Assembly: GCA_003956705.1 (NCBI GenBank)
Contig: QZCP01000840.1
Location: forward strand, 110,699-174,698
Length of the DNA stretch: 64,000 nt
Source: Brevipalpus yothersi
Lineage: Eukaryota; Arthropoda; Arachnida; Trombidiformes; Tenuipalpidae
Reading direction: 5' to 3'
The notes beneath the pieces were generated by a model, which saw only the letters and a program-made list of their open reading frames with translations, made no database searches and was not told where the DNA came from. Positions 53,220 through 62,772 of the stretch are shown here, in pieces (position 1 is the stretch's first letter; every line of letters begins with the position of its first letter). The position numbers were made by a program, and so were the translations under genes.

Positions 53220-56200
53220 TCATAATTGATTGGTTGGCAAATAAAAATGATGACCACCAGCTTCACCTTTATAAAGAAAATCAGATCGACGTGAATTCAA
53301 ATCCAATGCTGGACAATACAATTTGTTTCGAAATTGGCTATTATATGTGGTAGACTCATCAAATGCTGGTTTCACCATGAACTCAGCTTCTGAAGATGTT
53401 CGAAACAGATCCCTTTTCGGTGGACGATTACGATGATCAATCGAACTGAGTTGACCATTTCGATATGACTGCTTAGTTGTGGTAACAAAATCCATTTCTC
53501 CATCAAATTTTAATTGACTTTCATTCTTGTGTCTCGTAACACGAGTTCTCGGTACACTTCGATGTCGTCTTCGTTCAGCTTCATTTTGCTGTTGATCAAG
53601 TCTTGAAATTCTTTCATCTGATGTCTTTTTGTGCATAGATGATGATTGTTCATTCAAATTGTGTGTACTTTTGCTCAGATTAGATCTACTCTGTTTACTG
53701 GTAGTAGCCGCCAAAGTGCCGTTACTTTTATTCATCTCATCAGCATTTGATTTATAATATCGTTTACCAGCAGCAATAACATTATTACTATCCATTTGTT
53801 TACTATCCATCTGTTTCGATTGACTTTTAGTTTTCGATTCAACTTCATTCAGCGTTTCATAGTGTCTTCTTTGTGATTTACCAGCTTCTTCCGCTGCTTT
53901 ACTGTATTGTGCATCTGATTTAAATTTACCACTAACAGTTAGACTCGATACTGGTCTGATTGGTGATGGACGAATTGGAGTCGCTCGAGAAGGGGTTTTG
54001 GAATCAGATGATGGAGAAGTACCGTTAATTTGTTCAGACTTTTTATCATGAGCTTTTGACGAAATGTTTGCATGTGATGATTTAGAATCTGATTTTCGTT
54101 GTTGTTGCTCTTTTCTTGATGATAGCGATTTTATATCATGTGTACGGGTTGATGATTCTTGATCTTGCTTCGATTTTCTCATCTCCTTTGATGATTTTGA
54201 TTGTTTCGATCCTTGGACATCTTCTTTCTCTTCTTTTTCCCCTTGTTCATGATTGCCATTCATCATTCGATGTATTGAATGATGCTCTTCTTCCATTAAT
54301 TTTTCACTTTTCATCATTTCCATTGATTTCATCTCATCTTTGGTACTTATATGCTCTCTATTAACGGTATACTCTTCAAACTCTTCAATTCGATTCTCTC
54401 TCCTATTACTCTTCATGTCACTAGATGTCATTTTGATGTCATTCATCTTGCTAATCATTTCATCAATGATAACATTTCGATCCTCTCCATCAGTCTCTAA
54501 ATCTTGTCCCTCTCCGTCATCATCTTCTTCTTCCGATCTATGGTGATGATGATGCTCCTTTGCCATGTGATAATCAGCAGCAGTCAACTTCTAGATAAGA
54601 TAATAGGAAGAGAGAAACAAGATAAATCAGATTTTTATTGCCATATTTTCTCATCAAATTAAACCTTGACTTATTAGACTAAGTAATGATGATAGTAAAC
54701 TAGGTTGCTGAAGATGAATCACTGGCCTGATCGTAACTTACCTTGCTCTCATCCATAGTTTTTGATCTAATTTCTTTGGAAGCCTCAAATTGAGAATAAG
54801 ATGAATCAGATGAAAATTCTTGCTTCAAATGATCATCATCATCAGCATCCACACTATCGACATTAGTATGACCATTGTAATGGCGATATTCTTCTTTTTC
54901 CATTTTGGAAATATTTTTACCATCAGAATCACGAGATGTTTCCTGGACAATTTTTTCCAACCTCTCTTGAACCAATTTTTCCCTACTCGTGTCCACAATT
55001 ACAAAATTTTTGTATGTATCTTTATTGAGTGTGGTAAAATACCCTCTTCCACCGAATTTTAGCGATGTTTTAGGTCGATTAACAGATTTTCTCGATAGAG
55101 TACAAGTTTTCGGAGGCTTCAGATCACTTCGACCTCCAAAGCCATCCTGACCTCTACTTCCTGTGGCCTGTTCACCTCTAGATGCTAGCATTCGTTGAGC
55201 TGATGAATCAATTGTACTTCGAAAGGTAGTCTCCAGATCCATTTCACCTTCTAGACGAAGATTATCTTGTGGCTTAACCTTCTCCGGCTTAGTGACAATC
55301 CATTCAGGCTCACAACTCATACTATTGTCTTCACGAACACTTTGATCAACTCGAATATCTCGATCCACACTGTACAAATGATCCAAGGGATGGGAATAAC
55401 TGAGTGAAGTACCTGCTCGAGTTTGATTTCGAGTATCGAAAGTTTCACCTTTACGATCCAGATCTTCGACCACTGATGTGGTTGACTTGTGGTGTGCTTT
55501 CGATTTGCTGGTGTCCGATATTTTTTGAAGCTCAGAATTACTCTTGAAACGCTGTATTGGTGGCAGACGATTGCTTTTGGATTTTTTCGATTTATGATGT
55601 CTCAATACTTGATTATGGTGGCCACTTGCTTGGGAAGAACTTCGCTGACTAGTATCAATATTGGTAGTTGGATATGTTTTACATATACTTTTCAAATTTT
55701 CTTCCGATTTTTGCCACTTTTTGCGATGCTTTTCCTCTCTTAATTGGGTACATGTTTTCATTTCATTCTCATGAACACAACTCGATGCAAATTGGCACTG
55801 ATTTTGATGAAAATTACCACATGATGATGATTTTTGGCATTGATTATGGTGTTGCTGATCTTCGATTACTCGAACAGTTCCTTTCGGATTATTCGGGTCA
55901 CACTTGTGTTCACTTATAATTGGAAGAGAGAGAGAGAAAATTTTGCTATCAGATTCATGAAGTTTCCAATATTTTTCAATTATATTTCTAGGTAATACAA
56001 GTGTATCATGTTGAAATATTGACTGGAAACCCCCGGAAGTTCCCCTATCAGAACCGAATTTTGACTAAAAGTTCTCCCTCAAAAAGTTCTAAGGCCAAAA
56101 TTTGAAGTAGGTTTCGATTCAGGCTCACAATACAATGGCTCAGATAGATGAAAGTTTACCCAACTCCTATTGACACATAGAATACATGTCCTTTCCTAGC

Positions 56201-56479
56201 AGATGATCATTAATTTGATCACTATTTACTCGAACAGAAAGCGATTAGAGTGGGTCAAATCGAATTGCATGTGGCCATAGAGATAGAAAACAGATGAAAA
56301 ACTACATGTACATGTAATACCGTATATTACCTGAATTCAGTGGTTGTACCGCATATGGTACAGCCTTCGGGAATAGATTCAAGAAAAACTTTTGATCTAA
56401 ATTGTGGTGGTGTATGTATGAACAAGAATAGGTCCCATCGATATTTACCACAAGGAGGATGATATCGAAATTTTCTCAT
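53220..56479 (-). CDS. SAXO/MAP6-like microtubule-associated protein
   Basis: The gene model has three minus-strand exons: 56331-56479, 54742-55912 and 53220-54590. Donors are CAG|GTAATA and AAG|GTAAGT; acceptors are ATAAG (after a CT tract) and TCTAG. Phases match (AG+T, then 0), giving about 896 residues. Three modules share a pattern of basic residues, L-x-x-x-G-E/R-M/G-D/Y, a T-T and an aromatic: LRLEGEMDLETTF (about 268-280), LKFGGRGYFTT (about 334-344) and LKFDGEMDFVTT (about 800-811). A weaker one, SGKFKSDAQY, lies near 658. This resembles the Mn repeat of MAP6 and SAXO/FAM154 proteins, which bind and stabilise microtubules, often in axonemes and centrioles. Exons 1-2 carry clustered cysteines (CTIC, EHKCD, NQC, SSC), as SAXO N-termini do. 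The rest is charged, Ser/Lys-rich and disordered, ending GGHHFYLPTNQL. Exons 2 and 3 are firm. Exon 1 is my extension, with an in-frame stop upstream of its ATG. The family assignment is inferred from motifs. Confidence 0.65.
54591..54741 (-). other. Intron 2 of the SAXO-like gene
   Basis: GTAAGT donor at 54741 and TATCTAG acceptor at 54591; 151 bases, phase 0. Confidence 0.75.
55913..56330 (-). other. Intron 1 of the SAXO-like gene
   Basis: GTAATA donor at 56330 and a CT-rich tract plus ATAAG acceptor ending at 55913; 418 bases. The exon ends are complementary in phase (AG before, T after), which supports the join. A TACATGTACATGTA palindrome lies at 56303-56316. Confidence 0.55.
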
Positions 56480-58950
56480 CAAAATTAGGCCAAGCTACTG
56501 TTTCAACGTTTGGACACATAATTTTGCCACACAATTATTTCACAGTATTGCCACTGATCAAGTAGAGGTAGTATATCACTTTATGTAAGAAATTGTGTAT
56601 CAAAAAAGAGGAAATAATATGACAAAAAACTGGATATATACCAAAAGCAATAAAAATTGATACAAAAAGGCGGTGAAAAAGAGGCAAAAAACAGATCTAA
56701 TAAAAAGATTTACGTGAGTATTTCCAATCAAAATTGATCATTAATAAGATGATCAATCGAAAAACCCTTCCACCAAATAGACTTCACCTTATCAACTATC
56801 TCACAAATTCATTTGTCAATGGTCAAATGTTTACTCTGTACTCTTCACTGTGCATGGAAACTGATTTCACTCATTTTCAAAGCAATCAACCACCAAAAGA
56901 TGATTAGTTTTTACCTGAGTAAATGTACTTTCTCTCTCTTTGGGTGGCAGTTTTTTGGCCCTATCAAAAATGAGGGAGGACACACACACATTATGTGTGC
57001 TCCCAAAAAGTTTTTCCTTTTGCTATCTGTATGGTCAATTCATTTCTAGGAAATGTTGCTACGAAACCAGAACATTTGGACATGATAATGGTCAGTGGAT
57101 TGTGAACAATGAAAAGGGAGATCATCATGGGGACATAATATATATGAACGCATATGATAGGTAACTTTTGTTTCATTCAAAAGCTGAAGCTGGAGCTCAC
57201 TCTCTGGGTATCTTGGCTCATGGCATAATCAATCGTCCAGTAGACCATAAAAAGAAGAAAATTTTCATGGAATGCTAGAATACAGTAGATTGGAAAGAGA
57301 ATAGCTTTTACCTGATTACAGAGTGACCTAGTGTTTTGGGATAAAAACATTGAATGTACGTGAGCTGATCATTAATTGGGACCATCGAAGGTATGTAAAA
57401 ACGCACTAGTTCTTCTGGATATCAACTTTTCAAATGCCGGAAGTAAGAAAAGGGAAATGGTCAAAATTGTTGACTTCTCCGTGTTGAAATAGTAATGAAA
57501 AAAAGAGGAGGAATCTATCATGCAAAATTTTTTTTTCTATGGAAATATAGACAAGAATGATCTTCTGGACATGATAATCAATTCACTCGTCACATACATC
57601 CACAAGTACATGACAAAGCTCACAGACACTTGACAAGAACTTGTGGAATATGATCAAAACTCTTATTGCCCAAAATTCAATCATTAGAAAAATTTTTATG
57701 ATCAATCATTATGATTCTGGAGAACTTCTGGGGAGAACATCTTATCGTAAGCCATTTAATTGCTCTCCATCGTGATGAAGAGACTTTCATATCTTATCAT
57801 CATTAGTGATATGGAGGAAAACACTAATCGAGAGGTTCAATTGATCACTTTCATACCCAAAAAAAGAGTACAGGAAACAGATTTCCTTCCCTAAAAAAGT
57901 ATTGCAATGATCACAATAATGGCTATGCTCATCAGTGGAAAAAGGAATGAAGCCTTCCGCTAATGAACGGATGAGGGATAATCAAGCAACCAAGGGATTA
58001 GTGAACAAGGATATCTTGCCAACAAGTGAAATCATTTGAATGACCTTCGAGAATAAATTATTGGAATAGGAAGTTGTTAAATCAATCGAAATCGTGTGTG
58101 AGAGAGAGAGGACTAGAAGATGAGGCTATGGATGAAGCCGATGAGATAGACTCTCCGAAATCATGCTGATATATACATGGATACAAATCTATACTTCTGA
58201 ACTTTCTAAGCTATCTTTTCAATAGATCATGCGATTTACTTACCCACATATACATATCTGGCAGACACAAATTTGCTTTGTCACATTATTCGGCATTTTT
58301 CCTCTAGATGCTTAGCTGTGGTCAGCAGTGAGTGTATTATTCAATGAACAATTCTAGAAATAAGAAAAGTCATGATATTCACACACATACATACTAGATA
58401 GCCAAGAATTTTGGACGAATGAATTCATCAGTGGTGAGATAGAGAGGGAGAGAGAGGAAATAATCGACGTATAAAGTGTGCCATTGGTTCCTATAGAGAT
58501 ACTAGGACAGTGGTCCAGGTATTCTGAGCAAGAAAATAAGGCTGTCAAATAATAATACTAGCCTAATTTTGCTCCTCTCTCTCAGAACTTTTTTATCTCC
58601 GCCCAGTTAACCATGCATTGAGACGATAACATCACCCTATTCACGTAACTAGTTCAGGCTAGTTAATATGACTTTTTATACTTGTCTCTTTCTCTTTTAC
58701 TTTCTCTCTTTCTCAATAAGCAGAGCAAGACCAGTGAGTATTGAGTCTGCTTTTATCTTCTCTTCTTCCTTCTCTTGTCGAATGTATTGGTGTGGTAAGC
58801 ATTGAAATTATTTTCATTCATTACACACTACATTCAATCAAGCAAGATAGGAAAATAGAGATGGTCGTTGTTTTTTTAAAATATAAACGAGAATCCATAG
58901 TGAAATTGATGGAATGATGTCGATAATTTTCTTTGCTAATCGAAGTAATT
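56480..58950. other. Intergenic region between SAXO-like and PRPS genes
   Basis: About 2.5 kb, AT-rich, expected to hold the promoter or 5' UTR of the SAXO-like gene and the 3' UTR of PRPS. Short GA tracts near 58098-58109 and 58440-58457. No open frame of protein character. Confidence 0.45.
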
Positions 58951-61135
58951 CTACATGGGTACATGAGAGAAAAGGTAAGAAACTGATTCTCCGTTATGAG
59001 TCCTTCTAATAGCTTCAGCCAATATCATGCTCACGTCGATGCACTGAAAATGAAAAGAGACGAGAAAAGAAGAGAAAAGAGAATGTTACAAAAAGAAGAA
59101 GAAACTTTCATTATCATACAAGTAAGAGAGATTGACTTTCACAGCAAGATCAATTGAAGATCGAGATGGGATGGAATTTTTGTGAGTACTTTGACCAAAG
59201 ATAAATGAAGTATATCAGTTAAAAAAAGTCTCAAAGATACACATCAATGAGGCGACTATCCTGTTGTCAACTTGTTTCTTTATCATCTGTTTACTCTGGT
59301 ATAACATGATGAGAGATCTCATCACTAAATGATAATCTCATCGAAGACAAGCTTCGGACAACAAGAATCATCTTGTTAAGATCAAATACTCATTGAAACA
59401 GTGATGGAATAGTAAGCTGATAGAGCAATAAATAATTATCTCCATCCATCAAAAAAGATTATGCTATCCACGAGTGTAACTAATATATTTTATCACAATC
59501 AATCAGATATCAGATATGTAATCAGTGTCTCTTGATACTTTACTTGTACTTTTGATTGATCCATCTCTACCTTGATATGAGCAATCTATTTTTTTCTCTC
59601 TCTCTCCAAATAATATTGAGCTAAGGAAATTTTCCTCTCTCACTTTTGTAACCTCTAATTTCCACCTTCTCATATTGATATGTATGCACCGAAGAATCAT
59701 AACACTCAATCTTTCTCTCTCTTCTAATTACCTGTATTTTTGCACATCTTTTCATATTTTCAGCCTGAGGAATGGTATTTGTAACAACCAATGATTGAAA
59801 AGAAGCTCCATTAATTCGAGGAAGAGCCGGTCCACTGAAAACACCATGAGTCAGTATAGCATACACCTTAGATGCTTTAGCTTCGGTTAATTTTTGAGCA
59901 GCTTGACAAATTGTTCCACACGTATCAGCCATATCGTCAACCAAGATAGCTGTACGATCCTTAACATCACCAACTAGAACCATAGATGCTACCTCATTCG
60001 CTTTTTTACGCTCTTTGTGAATCAATGCAAAATCAACATTAAGTCGATCTGCAATGGATGTTACACGCTTTGCACCACCAGCATCAGGTGAAACTGCATT
60101 GCACAATCAATCAAAAACATAATGGAATTCAAATTTCAATATACACCAACATGTCACAGTGATTATCAAGCATACCTATAACACATTTTTCCCATTCTGG
60201 AATATTTTCTTTGATCCACTTCAATACCGCCGGCTCTGCATACAAATTGTCCACAGGAATATCGAAAAATCCTTGTATCTGACTTGCATGCAAATCCATT
60301 GTTATTATATGATCGGCACCAGCAACAGATAACATGTTGGCTACCAATTTGGCACTTATGGGAGCTCTTGACTAAATTGTGAGAATAAGTAAAACAATAA
60401 ACACAAACACAATTAAAGGTGATGATCAATATTCATATTAGAACGGAAAGGAAAATAGGAAAAGAGAGAGGATAGCAGCAACAGCAGCAACAGCAGCTCG
60501 CGGTTTACGTATCCACTTTTGGGTTTTTTCGTTTTTTTTCTGGACATTGGACATTGTGAATAGATGTGTATATGTATGTATGTGTATATGAATAGAAGAG
60601 AATATGAAAATATGTGTGTGTACATCCTAGATAAATAGATGTATGAAAAGTAAGAATACATGATGGAAAGAGTGTGTATGTTTGTGTGTGTATGAATGAA
60701 TGTATGATGATAAATAGATCGAAGATGATTGCAAGTGCAACAAGTGGGCAAAATGATAGAACATAAAACAGAAAAGTAAAAATGATAAAAAAAAATTCCT
60801 TCGATTAGTACCTGGTTGGGCATACCAACCTTGTCTTTCTTGTCCTGTCTTGCATATGGAAAACATGGTATAACTGCTGTCACACGAGCGGCGGAAGCAA
60901 TTTTGCATGCATTTATCATGATAAGAAGTTCCATCAGATGATCATTAACTTCACCACAACCCGATTGTATAATATATACATCTTCACCACGTACCGATTC
61001 ACATATTTCAACGGATGTCTCTTGATTACTAAACTTTTTCAGAACATTCTTACCTAAACTTATTCCTAATCTTTCAACAATTCGTAATGAAAGTTCGGGA
61101 TGTGATGAACCGCTGAAAACTTTTATGTTGGGCAT
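58951..61135 (-). CDS. PRPS: Ribose-phosphate pyrophosphokinase (PRPP synthetase)
   Basis: Makes PRPP from ribose 5-phosphate and ATP for purine, pyrimidine and pyridine nucleotide synthesis, in the cytosol. There are four minus-strand exons: 60830-61135, 60176-60371, 59732-60093 and 58951-59043. All have GT..AG borders and phases 0, 1, 0. The exons sum to 957 bases, i.e. 318 residues plus stop, exactly the human PRPS1 length. It starts MPNIKVFSGSSHPEL. The ATP-site segment has FSNQETSVEI and PYARQDKKDK. SRAPISAKLVANML follows the first junction. The catalytic histidine is in MDLHASQIQGFF (His about 130). VSPDAGGAKR and the PRPP-binding loop VDDMADTCGT are intact. The C-terminus SYLFSHVPM closely matches the animal ending. 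The last exon, only 30 codons, lies about 0.7 kb from exon 3. No disabling change is seen. A second donor 18 bases downstream of exon 1 could lengthen the protein to 324 residues. Confidence 0.97.
59044..59731 (-). other. PRPS: Intron 3 of PRPS
   Basis: 688 bases, from the GTAATT donor after AAA ATA CAG to the TTTTCAG acceptor before the last exon. Confidence 0.85.
60372..60829 (-). other. PRPS: Intron 1 of PRPS
   Basis: About 458 bases (440 with the alternative donor), ending TTTAG before the SRAPISAKL exon. It contains CA/TA-rich simple sequence; the 251-codon open frame through it is read-through. Confidence 0.85.
60812..60829 (-). other. PRPS: Optional 18-base extension of PRPS exon 1
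   Basis: Two in-phase donors are available: AAG|GTTGGT after KKDK (exon end 60830), and CAG|GTACTA 18 bases later (exon end 60812). Using the second inserts VGMPNQ between KKDK and SRAP. The second donor has the better exon-side CAG; the first gives the standard protein length. Confidence 0.55.
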
Positions 61136-62308
61136 TTTTTCTGACCAAAATACTATTACGATATACAATTGAAATTGGATGAAAATTTATAAAATATATA
61201 TGTATGTAAAACAATCTATCAGATGGTGATGTTGTTGGTGATTACAGCTGCTATTTAAAACAAAACAAAAAAACAAGACAAATCAGGAATCAACTAGTCA
61301 CTCTCGGTCTCGGTCAAGCTTCAACTCATCAAATCAACTGTATGCCTATGAACACCGTAAAACACAAAGAAGAAGAAGATGATGATGATCTACTCTCTTC
61401 CCTTTCTTTCTAATACTAGATGATGATGATGATGGTGATGATCAACTAATTAACCTCAACAACTTATATACAAACATTTTTTGTCTCTCTCTCACTTAAA
61501 TGATGGAAGAAGTACCAAAATGCTTCATCTTTTGATCTGAAACATGTGCAGGAAACACCTGCTGCCACCCATAGGATAGCATATGTACATTCTTTTCTGT
61601 GGGAATTTTTGCTCCCCTAGCAAATTATCGACATTCTTAACATTCTTGAAGGATTCTGGGGAGTAAAAAAATTTGTATCTTTTTTCATTTTGAATTATTT
61701 TAAGTATGATTGGTAGGGATAACTCTAGGAGAGGGAGAGAGCGGAAGCGTTGATAGGTTTTCAATAACCAAGATTGACACCATTTGGTGACCGTTATGTA
61801 AAATTTTAAATGAAAGGTACTTGTTCGAACATATTAATGGTCATGCAAATCCTTGCAAATTAGTTGTCAAATATTAATAATCATCATAGATTAGAAGTGG
61901 TATTATCTTAAATTTCATGGATCACATTGGTGATCCTTTGATTATCAATGAGTATGTTCATTGTCGTTAATAGTCATGTATTCACGGTGATAAGTTGATG
62001 AAATCAGATTGATCACATCTGAGTGAGTGAAAAGTCGTTGAGCTTTTTGGAAAAAAGTTTTCCCTTCAATTCATGGCACATTAGCACACACAGTATACAC
62101 AAAGATTGGCCCGGTTGGTTACCAAGTGTTTGTGTAAGTGTATGTATTTGTGTGTGTTTGGAAAAGAATTTTGATTCCCTAATCCATTTGATCTATCTTA
62201 CCATGATGTTTTGGGACAGGTTTGCTTTGGACTGACAAATCATGATGAATCGGTGACCGACGGTCCTCTCTATGGCCACTGATGGCTGTGAATTTTTATC
62301 CATGAATC
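61136..62308. other. Upstream region of PRPS
   Basis: About 1.2 kb of AT-rich DNA expected to carry the PRPS promoter and 5' UTR. GAA/GAT trinucleotide runs near 61367-61445 and a short GA tract near 61730. No coding feature seen. Confidence 0.45.
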
Positions 62309-62488
62309 TCAATCAACATCTCCCGAATCTCCGCACTTTTGACAGCATTCATAACCACATGATAAATTCAGTCCAATAATATCAGCGAAGAATATCATGT
62401 AACCAAGAATATCTCTCTTTCCTGTATTTATTGCATTTGATTGAAATAATAATACGATTAACAAGTCAATTAATGAAATCGTGAGCAT
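62309..62488 (-). CDS. Small secreted Cys-rich peptide candidate
   Basis: A 59-codon frame starts at a true ATG and ends in TGA. The first 19 residues form a strong signal-peptide profile (MLTISLIDLLIVLLFQSNA). The predicted mature peptide of about 40 residues has KRDILGYMIFFADIIG followed by a compact cysteine cluster, SCGYECCQKCG, and an acidic tail, DSGDVD. Four cysteines within ten residues could make two disulfides or bind a metal. I know no family with this exact pattern. It lies between PRPS and the second receptor-like gene, same strand, about 0.3 kb past the end of the latter. A TATATAAAG lies only about 15 bases upstream of the ATG, too close to act as a conventional TATA box for it. 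It may be a lone gene, or an exon of a larger gene entered by splicing at the CT-rich tract upstream. Confidence 0.4.
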   Translation of the reverse strand: MLTISLIDLLIVLLFQSNAINTGKRDILGYMIFFADIIGLNLSCGYECCQKCGDSGDVD

Positions 62489-62705
62489 GAATATATTCAC
62501 TTTATATACAAAGAGAGAGAGAGAGACCACACATGAGCAACTGATAAAATCGGTTGTGATAATAGGAAAAATTCACCCAAATAAATAAGGGAACAATTTA
62601 ATAATTTTTAAAAGGTGGGTGGTTAAAGAAGCCGATCAAAAATCCTTTCGGATAGAATACTGTACATTTTCTATCATGTGGCCATCAATGTGGACACTTT
62701 CCATC
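62489..62705. other. Spacer upstream of the Cys-rich peptide candidate
   Basis: Short AT-rich spacer with a GA tract (62511-62525) between the peptide candidate and the receptor-like gene's poly(A) signal. Confidence 0.5.
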
Positions 62706-62711
62706 TTTATT
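62706..62711 (-). promoter_or_regulatory. Poly(A) signal AATAAA
   Basis: AATAAA on the minus strand about 62 bases past the stop of the right-edge receptor-like gene, the same spacing class as its paralogue. Confidence 0.55.
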
Positions 62712-62772
62712 TTACTCAATCAATAGCTACCTCAAGTCAATTGCACCTAATAGACCAAAAAGCGATTCCATC

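Noticed and set aside
60413..60811. Long read-through of PRPS exon 1 encoding a hydrophobic tail
   Set aside because: The conserved PRPS sequence resumes after the TTTAG acceptor at 60372; the tail is simple-sequence intron.
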